Source of the DNA: Planctomycetota bacterium
Lineage (GTDB): Bacteria > Planctomycetota > UBA1135 > GCA-002686595
NCBI GenBank assembly: GCA_016712565.1
Contig: JADJQU010000011.1
Span: 166,191-230,190 of the forward strand
Direction of reading: 5' to 3'
DNA: 64,000 bases
Below the pieces are notes generated by a model. It searched no databases, was not told where the DNA came from, and worked only from the letters and a program-made list of their open reading frames with translations. The position numbers were made by a program, and so were the translations under genes. Numbering within the stretch: the first letter of the stretch is position 1; every line of letters starts with the position of its first letter. This document shows positions 45,645 through 53,829 of this stretch, piece by piece.

Positions 45645-46352
45645 GTGGAACGGGCGAAGCACGAGAGACAGGCGACGGGGCCAGGCACCGGGATGCTCGT
45701 GGGACTCATGGGAATCTCCGCGCTGCTGGGGGGCGGGTTCGCACTGCTCTTCCAAGACTGGTTCACGGGAATCGGGCCCGCGAGGGCCGCCGAGGAGCAG
45801 GAAGTCGGAGGGCTTTCCGTGTCCTCCGACGGGGACCTCCTCCGGGCGCTGCGGGAGCTCGCAGGTGAGCTGCGCGCCTCACGGGAAATCCACGCTGGCA
45901 CGCCGGCCGCCGCGGTGGGATTCTCGGAGCGCAGCATGGTGGCGCCCTCCCGTGAGAGCGTGCTTATGGAACTCACGCTCGCGGTGCGCCAGTTGCAAGA
46001 GGCCCTGCAGGCCTCGGCCGAGTCCGCCATGGTGACCCAGGCCGGCGGCCGTGGATCTGCCGCGCCGCTGCGCTTGCCGCGCGACGGACGGCGCAGCTAC
46101 CTGGCACCGCTGACGCCGCCGCCGGGGACGTCCGACGAGGACTCGGAGGTGGATCCCGCGGACGTCTACACGCGCGAGCATCTGTTTTGGAGTGAGCAGC
46201 AGGTGCTCGACCGTTACGGCATGCCCGACCGTGTCTCCAGCGAGGGCGATGGCGAGCTGCGCTGGCTCTATGACGACCCAGCCCAGGACCCCACGCGCTC
46301 GTTCGGTGTGGGGTTCTTCGAGGGGCGCGTGATTCACGTGGGTCCCCTGTAG
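45645..46352 (+). CDS. Membrane-anchored protein with BamE/OmlA-like C-terminus, 235 aa
   Basis: Unrecognised as a whole. GTG 45645 is chosen because AAAGGGAGA stands 5-12 nt before it; ATG 45693 is the alternative. After about 15 basic residues comes one membrane helix (GLMGISALLGGGFALLF), then a helical coiled stretch, a Pro-rich linker and a C-terminal part with WSEQQVLDRYGMPDRVSSEG and FGVGFFEGRVIHV. That last pattern, with LxxxGxPD and a final hydrophobic F-x-x-G-R-V strand, resembles BamE/OmlA-fold proteins, but the match is by eye only. Envelope location is inferred. Divergent from the secreted protein gene at 43644. Confidence 0.55.
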   Translation: MERAKHERQATGPGTGMLVGLMGISALLGGGFALLFQDWFTGIGPARAAEEQEVGGLSVSSDGDLLRALRELAGELRASREIHAGTPAAAVGFSERSMVAPSRESVLMELTLAVRQLQEALQASAESAMVTQAGGRGSAAPLRLPRDGRRSYLAPLTPPPGTSDEDSEVDPADVYTREHLFWSEQQVLDRYGMPDRVSSEGDGELRWLYDDPAQDPTRSFGVGFFEGRVIHVGPL

Positions 46353-46422
46353 GCCCCCACGGCCCGGTGCGCGGGCCCGGGAGGACCCTGGCGGGCCCCA
46401 GGCCCGCGCCCGGCAGTTGGGG

Positions 46423-46428
46423 TAGGCT
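46423..46428 (+). promoter_or_regulatory. Putative -10 box (TAGGCT), leaderless start
   Basis: TAGGCT ends 8 nt before ATG 46437; no ribosome site between. Confidence 0.4.
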
Positions 46429-46436
46429 TCTCCCGC

Positions 46437-47335
46437 ATGGCTGACTGGCTGCGGACGATCTACGACGCCCTGGGCACCGGCGTGGGCTGGGTGTTCAGCA
46501 AGACCTGGCTGCCGCCCAAGGACTTCGACCTCTGGACCTGGCTGGTCGTGCCCGGCGGCGGTTACGGATGCGTGTTGATCGCCTTCGGACTGGCGGAACT
46601 GGTCTTTCCCCAGCAGAAGCGGCCCTGGAACCGCGCCACGCTGCTCAGCAGCACCTACATCCTGTTCACGGGCAAGCTCGGACTCTATGTCCTGCTGGTG
46701 ACCCCCTCTTCCGCAAGGCCTGGCTGCACTGGGATCTCCCGTCGCTGCACCTGGACCAGACGTTGCCCCTGTGGGCGTACATCCCGCTGACGCTGCTGGT
46801 GGTGACCTTCACGGGCTATTGGGCCCATCGCCTGATGCACCGCATCCCGCTCTTGTGGCACGTGCACAAGATCCATCACTCGGCGACCAATCTGAATTGG
46901 AGCTCCATCTACCATCGCCACGTGCTCGAGCTCGCGCTCCACACGCCGTTCCACCTGACGGCGGTGCTGCTGCTGGGCACGGACCTCGTGGCGCCCTTCG
47001 GCATCGTGTTCATGTTCATCGACGTGCTGGGCCATTCCAACGCGCGCCTCGATCTGGGACGGCTCGCCTACGTGATCTCGACGCCCCAGGCCCACCGCAT
47101 CCACCATTCCATGGAGCCGCGGCACTTCGACCGCAACTTCAGCAACACGTTCATGTGGTGGGACCACGTGTTCGGCACGTTCTGCTACGACCCGCGGGAT
47201 CTTCCGACGCGCTACGGGGTCGACGAGCCGATCCCCACGAGCTTCCTGGCCCAGCAGGCGCTGCCTTTCCGCTGGATCGCCCGCGACCTGTGGGCCGGGA
47301 TCCGCAAGGGCCTGCGGCCGGCGCGCCTCTCCTAG
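46437..47335 (+). CDS. Sterol desaturase / fatty-acid hydroxylase family protein (frameshifted as assembled)
   Basis: Membrane di-iron oxygenase family protein of about 299 residues when repaired. The three His boxes are present: HRLMH with HVHKIHH, and the later HRIHHS, between hydrophobic helices such as LWAYIPLTLLVVTFTGYW. Such enzymes hydroxylate or desaturate lipids or sterol/hopanoid-like substrates. The first 90 residues lie in one frame and the remainder in another; adding one C to the run at 46702-46706 joins LLVTP to LFRKAW. As assembled the first frame stops at 46790. The exact substrate is unknown. Confidence 0.8.
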
Positions 47336-47417
47336 CCGCCCGCCCCCCCGCGATTGCCGTGGGCGACGCGGGCGCGCCGAAGCAAGCTCGGCCGCGGTGG
47401 TCTTCCTTGGCAAGGCA

Positions 47418-48095
47418 CTAGTCGCGGAGCCGGGCCCACTGGGGCCAGTGCTCGCGGGGAGCCTCGAGCACCAGGGGGGCCTGGGTGGTCGGGTGCACGA
47501 GTTCGAGACGCAGGGCGAACAGGGCCAGATTGCCGTCCTCCAGGGGCGCGCGGGCGCCGTACTTGAGGTCGCCCGCCAGGGGCGCGCCCAGGGTGCGCGC
47601 GGCCAGCCGCAGTTGGTGCGAGCGGCCCGTTTCCGGCCGGAACTCGAACAGGGTCTTGCCCCCAGACACGCCGAGCACGCGCCAGCGGGTGCGCGCCTCC
47701 TTGGCCCCGGGAACTCCGGCGTCCACTACGCTCGACACGTTGCGCGCCTCGTCCTTCAAGAGCCACTGCTCCAGCAGGCCCTCGCGTCCGCCCGTGAGGC
47801 CCTCCCCCAGCCCCAGGTACGTCTTGCGCGCCCTCCCGGAGCGGAACTGCTCGGAGAGGCGCGAGGCGGCCTTGCTGGTGCGCGCGAACACGAGCACGCC
47901 GCCCACCGGGCGATCGAGTCGGTGCACCACGCCCAGAAACACGGCGCCGGGCTTGCGGTGGCGGTGCTTGACGTAGTCCTTGGCCGCGTCGAGGGCGCTC
48001 TCGTCCCGGCTGTCGTCGGGCACGCTGGGAACGCCCGCGGGCTTCAGCAGCGCCAGCACGTGGTTGTCGTCGTGGAGAATCGCCCAGGCCGCCAT
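47418..48095 (-). CDS. RluA-family pseudouridine synthase
   Basis: A 225-residue rRNA/tRNA pseudouridine synthase without an S4 domain, comparable in size to RluA. The catalytic motif is VVHRLDRPVGGVLVFAR with the Asp. It is followed by RPETGRSHQLRLAARTLG, GDLKYGA and LALFALRLELVHPTT, all family segments. It would convert one or a few uridines in rRNA or tRNA; which ones cannot be read. ATG 48095 gives MAAWAILHDDNHVLALLKPAG, the usual N-terminus. The methyltransferase gene just upstream ends 11 bp before, so they may be co-transcribed, giving an RNA-modification pair. Confidence 0.9.
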   Translation of the reverse strand: MAAWAILHDDNHVLALLKPAGVPSVPDDSRDESALDAAKDYVKHRHRKPGAVFLGVVHRLDRPVGGVLVFARTSKAASRLSEQFRSGRARKTYLGLGEGLTGGREGLLEQWLLKDEARNVSSVVDAGVPGAKEARTRWRVLGVSGGKTLFEFRPETGRSHQLRLAARTLGAPLAGDLKYGARAPLEDGNLALFALRLELVHPTTQAPLVLEAPREHWPQWARLRD

Positions 48096-48106
48096 GGCGC
48101 GGGACC

Positions 48107-49018
48107 CTAGGGTTCCTGGTCCAACTCGAAGCCGCGGACGAAGCGCGCGCAGAACCCCGCGGGCAGGAAGCGCGCCGGGCCCGCGGGGCGCTCCTCGGGC
48201 AACGCCAGCTCGTCCGCCACGGCGCGCCCGCCCTCGAATTCCGCCAGCAAGTTGGAGAAGGCGAGCGGCGAGAACCCGATGGCGTAGGTGGAGAGCACCA
48301 GGAACGCGCGCTGGTCCAGGAGCTCGCGGCAGGCCTCCATCAGGGGAGCGATGTGCTCCTCGAACTGCCACACCTCGCCCTTGGGCCCGCGCCCGTAGTG
48401 GGGCGGATCCACCAGGATCCCGGCGTAGCGCGCCTTGCGCCGCACCTCGCGGCGCGCGAAGGCCAGGGCGTCGTCGAGCACGAGGCGAATCGGCGCCGCG
48501 GAGAGTCCGCTCTCCTTTTGGTTCTCGCCGAACCAGGAAAGCGAGGTCTTGGAGGCGTCCACGTGGGTCACGGCGAAGCCCGCCCGGAGCGCCACCAGGC
48601 TCGAGACGCCGGTGTAGCCGAACAGGTTGAGCAGCCGAGGCTGCTCGGTGCCGAGCCGCGGCGCGGCTCGCTGGAGGAAATCCCAGTTGGCGGCCTGCTC
48701 GGGAAAGAGGCCCACGTGCTTGAAGGGCGTGGGCTCGATCCAGAACCGCACGCCGCCAAAACCCATCGACCAGCGGGGCGCAGGCGCGCGCGCCAGGGGG
48801 TTGGAGCCCCGGGCGCGCCAGGACCCGCGCTTTCCGCCGCTCTCGGGGTCGCGCTCGAAGCTCAGGTCGGCCCGCTCCCACTCGGCGGAGCTGCGATGGG
48901 GCCGCCACAGGGCCTGGGGGTCGGGCCGGCGCAGAACCAGGGCGCCGAAGCGTTCGAGCTTCTCCCCGCCGCCGGAATCCAGCAGCGCGTACTCGGGGAA
49001 CTCCGGATGGCGGAACAT
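48107..49018 (-). CDS. SAM-dependent methyltransferase, RlmI-like
   Basis: A 303-residue class I methyltransferase of the RlmI-type family that acts on nucleic acid. Motif I is NLFGYTGVSSLVALRAG with the acidic VDASKTSL. Motif IV is LVDPPHYGRGPKGEVW, and FSPLAFSNLLAEF follows. It lacks the PUA domain of RlmI, so the target is uncertain. It precedes an RluA-type synthase on the same strand (gap 11 bp). The start ATG 49018 gives MFRHPEFPEYALLDSGGG; the ORF is open upstream without family-like sequence. A divergent mqnA starts 100 bp away. Confidence 0.82.
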   Translation of the reverse strand: MFRHPEFPEYALLDSGGGEKLERFGALVLRRPDPQALWRPHRSSAEWERADLSFERDPESGGKRGSWRARGSNPLARAPAPRWSMGFGGVRFWIEPTPFKHVGLFPEQAANWDFLQRAAPRLGTEQPRLLNLFGYTGVSSLVALRAGFAVTHVDASKTSLSWFGENQKESGLSAAPIRLVLDDALAFARREVRRKARYAGILVDPPHYGRGPKGEVWQFEEHIAPLMEACRELLDQRAFLVLSTYAIGFSPLAFSNLLAEFEGGRAVADELALPEERPAGPARFLPAGFCARFVRGFELDQEP

Positions 49019-49117
49019 GCCCGCGGCACGGTATCGAGGAAGCGCCTCGGGATCGAGGGAGCACGGCGCGCCGCCGGCCCCTGGCGCCCGGGTCGCCGAT
49101 GGTCCATTCTCTGCTCG

Positions 49118-49939
49118 ATGCACACCGCGAGGCCCCTGCGCGTCGGCGCCGTGCCCTACCTCGTGGGCCGGCCCCTGGTGGACGGCCTCGAGCGCGAGCC
49201 CGGCTTCGAGCTCCAGTTCGCCGTTCCGGCGCGCCTGGTGGAGCAGTTGCGCGCGGGCGAACTGGACGTGGCCCTGGTCAGTTCCATCGAGCTCTTCCGC
49301 CGCCCGGGCTACGGCTACCTGGCGGGCTCGGCCATCGCGGGGCAGGGCTTCGTGGCCAGCGTGCAGGTCTTCCTCCGCAAACCCGTGGACCAGATCGAGA
49401 GTCTGGCCCTGGACCCGGCGAGCCGCACGGCCCAGGCCCTGTCCCAGGTGATGCTGGCCCGCCGGGCCGCGAGCTTCGGCCGCACTCCGCCGCGGGCCTT
49501 CGAACCGCCCCGGGGGTCGCCCGAAGCGGCACAGGCCGACGCCTGGCTCGCCATCGGGGACCCGGCCCTGGTGCGCTCGCTCTCCCCCGATGCGCCGCCC
49601 TGGTTCAATCCCTCGGAGGCCTGGAGCACCGCCTTCGGCCTGCCCTTCGTGTTCGCGGCCTGGGTCGTGCGCGAGGGGCTCGAGCTCTCCGACGGGCAAT
49701 TGAAGGCCTTCGCCGGCGCGCGCCTGCGGGGCACGGCCCCCGCTGCCCTGGAGGCCCTGGCGGCCGAGGGCGCGCGGCGCTGGAACCTGCCGCTGGAAAG
49801 CTGCCGGCGCTACCTGGCCGAGGAGTGCCGCTATGATCCGGGCCGCGAGCTGGCGCCCGCCCTGCTCCGCTTCCGCGACGAAGCGGCGCGCCTCTCCCTG
49901 GCCGACCCGGCCCTGGAGCCGCGGATCCTGGGCGCCTGA
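49118..49939 (+). CDS. mqnA: Chorismate dehydratase (menaquinone, futalosine pathway)
   Basis: Converts chorismate to 3-[(1-carboxyvinyl)oxy]benzoate, the first futalosine-route step. The 273-residue protein has the periplasmic-binding-like fold typical of MqnA: VGAVPYLVGRPLVDGLE at the start, then GELDVALVSSIELFR and a substrate-side strand GYLAGSAIAGQG. It supports the mqnC-mqnE operon 20 kb upstream. CATTCT lies 7 nt before the ATG as a weak -10 candidate. A small zinc-ribbon gene follows after 9 bp. Confidence 0.9.
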   Translation: MHTARPLRVGAVPYLVGRPLVDGLEREPGFELQFAVPARLVEQLRAGELDVALVSSIELFRRPGYGYLAGSAIAGQGFVASVQVFLRKPVDQIESLALDPASRTAQALSQVMLARRAASFGRTPPRAFEPPRGSPEAAQADAWLAIGDPALVRSLSPDAPPWFNPSEAWSTAFGLPFVFAAWVVREGLELSDGQLKAFAGARLRGTAPAALEALAAEGARRWNLPLESCRRYLAEECRYDPGRELAPALLRFRDEAARLSLADPALEPRILGA

Positions 49940-49948
49940 CTCCACCCG

Positions 49949-50140
49949 ATGCCCAAGTTGATCGACAGTCCGTTCTGCCCCCATTGCCGGGCCAAGCTGC
50001 CGGAGCCCAAGCCCCGGGCCTGCCCGGCCTGCGCGGGCTCCCTGAACCAGCGCTTCCTCAAGATCGGCTGCCTGACCTCGGCTCCACCGCTGCTGCTCCT
50101 GGCCGCGGGCGCCTGGGTGGTCTGGCAGCGGCTGGTGTAG
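49949..50140 (+). CDS. Small zinc-ribbon membrane protein, 63 aa
   Basis: Four Cys in two CxxC pairs (Cys10-Cys13, Cys25-Cys28) form a predicted zinc ribbon, followed by one C-terminal membrane helix (PPLLLLAAGAWVVWQ). It lies 9 bp downstream of mqnA, same strand. No function can be assigned; a small membrane-tethered metal-binding or interaction protein. The length is modest but the ordered Cys pattern and helix make it credible. Confidence 0.65.
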   Translation: MPKLIDSPFCPHCRAKLPEPKPRACPACAGSLNQRFLKIGCLTSAPPLLLLAAGAWVVWQRLV

Positions 50141-50154
50141 GGCGCGCCTCGGGC

Positions 50155-50160
50155 TATCCT
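50155..50160 (+). promoter_or_regulatory. Putative -10 box (TATCCT), leaderless start
   Basis: GCTATCCT ends 7 nt before ATG 50168, which argues for that start over ATG 50255 in the sulfatase-like gene. Confidence 0.4.
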
Positions 50161-50167
50161 GCCTGGG

Positions 50168-51841
50168 ATGGCGGGCAGCGTTGCGATCGCGGAGGAACGG
50201 ATCGCACCAGGCCTTGGAGCGCCGACGCGCCGCCCCGCGCGGGGCCCGGGGTCCATGGTGTCCGCGGTGCCCAGGGGGCCCGGGTTCCTGGGCCTCTTCC
50301 TGCTGCTGCTCTCCCTGTGCGCCGGCTGTGACCGGGAACCGCGGCGGCCCAACCTCCTGGTGATCAGCATCGACACGCTGCGCGCCGACCACCTGGGCGC
50401 CTACGGCTACGGCCGCGACACCTCGCCCGCCATCGACGCCGTGGCACGGGGAGGCGCCGTGTTCTTGAACGCCTGGTCCACCACCAGTTGGACGCTGCCC
50501 TCCCACGTCTCGATGCTGACGGGCCTGCCCATCAGCGCCCACGCCCAGTGCGACTTCGACATGGAAGCGACCCAGGCCGTGGAGAGCCACAGGCCCCGGG
50601 GGCGCTTCGTCTCCGAGGACCTGGCCATGGCGGGCTACGACACCGCCGGCTTCTACTCCTGCGTGTACCTGGAGCCCGCCTGCGGCTTCGGACCGGGATT
50701 CGAGACCTGGGAGCGCGCCTACCACTCCTTCAAGACCGAACCGGGCATCGCCGAGCGCTGGAAGGCGGCCCGCGAGAGCGGCGACGAGGGGGCCATGCGG
50801 CGCATCGCGGCCGAGCGGCCCGAACTGTTCGACCTGGAGATCCCCACGGCGCCCGCGGCCGTGGACGGCGCCCTCGGCTGGCTCGACCGGCGCGGGAAGG
50901 ATGCGGACCCGTTCTTCCTGTTCCTGCACGTCTACGACGTGCACACGCCCTACACGCCCCCCGCGCCCTTCGACCGGAGCTTCGATCCCGACTACGCCGG
51001 GACCATCGACGGACGCCGGCTCGGGGGCTCCGATTCGCCGGTCCGGGCCGACATGGACCCCCGGGATCTGGCCCACGTGATCGCGCTCTACGACGGCGAG
51101 ATCGCCGCCGTGGACCGGGAGCTCTCGCGCCTGTTCGCCGAGCTGGAGCGCCGGGGCCTGTCCCAGGAGACCCTGGTGGTGATCACGTCCGACCACGGGG
51201 AGGAGTTCTTCGAGCACGGGGCCAAGCTCCACGGCGGCCACCTCTACCGGGAGACCCTGCAGGTGCCCCTGATCGTCGTCTGGCCCGGAAAAATCCCGGC
51301 GGGCGTGCGGCGCTCGGAGTGCACCGGACTGATCGACCTCGTGCCGACGCTGCGGGCCGCCGCGGGACTGGCCCCCGACCCGATCCTGCCCGGCATCGAC
51401 CTTTCGGCCGTGGCCCAGGGCAAGTGGACCGGCCCGGCGCGGACCCTGACGGCCTCCCTCGTGATCCGCCGCGGCGTGAGCGAGCCCCAGTGGCTGTCCT
51501 CGATCGTGGACAATCGCGAGCAGACGATCATCCACCGGCCCGGCGCGCCGGACTGGCACGCCGAGCGCTTCGACCTGGTGGCGAATCCCCGCGAACTCTC
51601 GCCCCCCGAGGTGATCGACCCCGAACACCCCGATGCGGCGGCCCTGGAGGCGAGACTGGGGACGGTGCGCGCCCACCTGCGCGGCCTGCGGGAGGCGGCT
51701 CCGCGCCGCGAGGTCCAGGGCTTGCCCCTGGAGGACGTGGAGCGCGCGCGGCTGGAACAGCTGGGCTACGGGGGCTCCGCCCGCGACGGACAGCACGGCG
51801 GCGAGGCCCTGTGCTTCGACGGCTGCATCTGGCATCCCTAG
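50168..51841 (+). CDS. Sulfatase-superfamily lipoprotein with Thr at the nucleophile site
   Basis: A 557-residue exported hydrolase of the alkaline-phosphatase/sulfatase clan. Metal sites are ISIDTLRADHLGAYGYG and VITSDHGEEFFEHGAKLH, and the nucleophile motif reads SWTLPSHVSMLTG, i.e. Thr at the Cys/Ser place and His for the Arg. It is therefore more likely a phosphohydrolase or phosphotransferase than a formylglycine sulfatase. The lipobox Cys (LSLCAGC) lies 54 residues from the first ATG; ATG 50255 would give a normal 25-residue signal peptide, but TATCCT 7 nt before ATG 50168 favours the longer form. Start undecided. Similar to the gene at 17975. Confidence 0.82.
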   Translation: MAGSVAIAEERIAPGLGAPTRRPARGPGSMVSAVPRGPGFLGLFLLLLSLCAGCDREPRRPNLLVISIDTLRADHLGAYGYGRDTSPAIDAVARGGAVFLNAWSTTSWTLPSHVSMLTGLPISAHAQCDFDMEATQAVESHRPRGRFVSEDLAMAGYDTAGFYSCVYLEPACGFGPGFETWERAYHSFKTEPGIAERWKAARESGDEGAMRRIAAERPELFDLEIPTAPAAVDGALGWLDRRGKDADPFFLFLHVYDVHTPYTPPAPFDRSFDPDYAGTIDGRRLGGSDSPVRADMDPRDLAHVIALYDGEIAAVDRELSRLFAELERRGLSQETLVVITSDHGEEFFEHGAKLHGGHLYRETLQVPLIVVWPGKIPAGVRRSECTGLIDLVPTLRAAAGLAPDPILPGIDLSAVAQGKWTGPARTLTASLVIRRGVSEPQWLSSIVDNREQTIIHRPGAPDWHAERFDLVANPRELSPPEVIDPEHPDAAALEARLGTVRAHLRGLREAAPRREVQGLPLEDVERARLEQLGYGGSARDGQHGGEALCFDGCIWHP

Positions 51842-51941
51842 TTGTCGCCGCCGCGAGCCGGCTCGGGTGATCGGCCGGGATCCGCGGACCGCGGAGCTTG
51901 ATTCCGCCACCGGCGGCGGTTCACTAGGGCGGACAGCTCCC

Positions 51942-53828
51942 ATGCACGACACCACCGCCAGCCTGTTTCCGGATCAAGCGCCCTCCCCGGCGTCCCCCGC
52001 CGTGAAGTCCCCCAAGCCGCCCAAGGGGCCCAAAGCCGCCCCCAGGGGCGACGGTGGGGTCCCCAAGCATCCCCCGCCCGCTCCCTCCTCCGAACCGGAT
52101 GCGGCGGACGCCGAGGCGGGGGAAACCTCCCGCGACCGCGGGAGGGACCCCTCGGCGCCCGCCGGACGGCGCTCCACCGCCCAGGAAATGGCCACGCGCC
52201 AGAGGGAAATCTCGGTCAGCGAGTTCTTCACGAAGAACCGCCACCTGCTGGGATTCGACTCGCCGCTCAAGGCGCTCCTGACCGCCGTCAAGGAAGCCGT
52301 GGACAACTCCCTCGACGCCTGCGAGGAGGCCGGAATCCTGCCCGAGGTGTGGGTCGAGATCACCCCCACCGGCAACGACCAGTACCGCATGGCCGTGGAG
52401 GACAACGGCCCGGGCATCGTCTCCGAGCAGGTGGGCAAGGTCTTCGGGAAGCTGCTCTACGGCTCCAAGTTCCACAAACTCGCCCAATCCCGCGGCCAGC
52501 AGGGCATCGGCATCAGCGCGGCCGGCATGTACGGCCAACTGACGACCGGCAAGCCGGTGGTGATCCGCTCGCGCACCGGCAAGAAGGCCGAGGCCCACGA
52601 ATTCGTGATGTCCATCGACACGGCCAACAACCGGCCCGACATCCACGAGAAGAACGTCATCGCCTGGGAGCGCGACGAGAAGCCCAAGGAGCACGGCACG
52701 CGGGTCGAAATCGAGATGGAGGCCAAGTACCAGAAGGGCCTGCGCTCGGTGGACATGTTCCTGAAGCAGACGGCGATCGCCAATCCGCACCTCACGCTGC
52801 ACTACAAGGACCCCACGGTGGGCACGGAGGGCGGATCCGAGCCCGTGACCTACGAGCGCAGCTCGAAGACCCTGCCGCCCCAGGCGGAGGAGATCAAGCC
52901 GCACCCCCACGGCGTCGAGCTCGGCATGCTGATCGCGATGCTCAAGGACACCAGCTCGCGCACCCTGTCGGGCTTCCTGCAGGAGGAATTCTGCCGCGTG
53001 GGCCCCAAGGTGGCCGAGGACATTTGCAAGACGGCCAAGCTCTCCAGCAAGGCCTACCCCACGCGCATCGCCCGCGAGGAGGCCGCGGCCCTGCACGCCG
53101 CGATCCAGGCCGCGCGCATCATGGCGCCGCCGACCACCTGCATCTCCCCCATCGGCGAGGACCTGGTCACGTCGGGGCTCAAGAAGGAAATCGAAGCCGA
53201 CTTCTACGTGGCCTGTTCTCGACCGCCCGCGGTCTACCGCGGCAACCCCTTCGCCGTCGAAGTGGGCATCGCCTACGGCAAGCCCGGCGGCGTGGGCCTG
53301 GAGGTGACCGAGGAAGGCCGCATCCAGAAGCGCAAGGCCACGGTGACCACCGAGGACCTGGTGGGCAACTCCGACGAGCCCATCCGCATCCTGCGCTTCG
53401 CCAACCGCGTGCCCCTGCTGCACCAGCAGGCGGCCTGCGGCATCACGCGCGCCGTGATCGCCACCAACTGGAAGTCCTACGGCCTGCAGCAACCCAGGGG
53501 CGCGCTCCCCCTGGGCCCCTGCGCCGTGCTGGTCCACATCGCCTCGGCCTGGGTGCCCTTCACCTCGGAATCCAAGGAGGCCATCGCGGGCTACGAGGAG
53601 ATCCAGAAGGAGATCCGCCTGGGCCTGCAGGAATGCGGCCGCAAGCTCGGCACGTACATCCGCAAGGGCAAGCGCCTGCAGAGCGAGTTCAACAAGCGCT
53701 CCTACATCGAGAAGTACATCCCGCACATCGGCATCGCCCTGCAGGAGATCCTCGATCTCTCCAACGAGGAGCGCGACCAGACCGTGAACACCCTCGACGA
53801 CGTGCTGCAGAAGAGCCGGAAGTTCTGA
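51942..53828 (+). CDS. top6B: DNA topoisomerase VI subunit B
   Basis: ATPase subunit of the type IIB topoisomerase that relaxes and decatenates DNA by double-strand passage. A 75-residue Pro/Ala-rich, non-conserved head precedes VSEFFTKNRHLLGFDSP. GHKL ATP-binding motifs follow: AVKEAVDNSLDACEEAG (about 116), VEDNGPGI (about 152) and SRGQQGIGISAAGMYG (about 185). The middle helix-two-turn-helix and transducer region has NRVPLLHQQAACGITRAV. At 628 residues it is a little longer than archaeal forms because of the head. It is followed after 1 bp by subunit A. Topoisomerase VI is typical of archaea and plants and is rare in bacteria, so lateral transfer is likely. Confidence 0.95.
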   Translation: MHDTTASLFPDQAPSPASPAVKSPKPPKGPKAAPRGDGGVPKHPPPAPSSEPDAADAEAGETSRDRGRDPSAPAGRRSTAQEMATRQREISVSEFFTKNRHLLGFDSPLKALLTAVKEAVDNSLDACEEAGILPEVWVEITPTGNDQYRMAVEDNGPGIVSEQVGKVFGKLLYGSKFHKLAQSRGQQGIGISAAGMYGQLTTGKPVVIRSRTGKKAEAHEFVMSIDTANNRPDIHEKNVIAWERDEKPKEHGTRVEIEMEAKYQKGLRSVDMFLKQTAIANPHLTLHYKDPTVGTEGGSEPVTYERSSKTLPPQAEEIKPHPHGVELGMLIAMLKDTSSRTLSGFLQEEFCRVGPKVAEDICKTAKLSSKAYPTRIAREEAAALHAAIQAARIMAPPTTCISPIGEDLVTSGLKKEIEADFYVACSRPPAVYRGNPFAVEVGIAYGKPGGVGLEVTEEGRIQKRKATVTTEDLVGNSDEPIRILRFANRVPLLHQQAACGITRAVIATNWKSYGLQQPRGALPLGPCAVLVHIASAWVPFTSESKEAIAGYEEIQKEIRLGLQECGRKLGTYIRKGKRLQSEFNKRSYIEKYIPHIGIALQEILDLSNEERDQTVNTLDDVLQKSRKF

Positions 53829-53829
53829 A

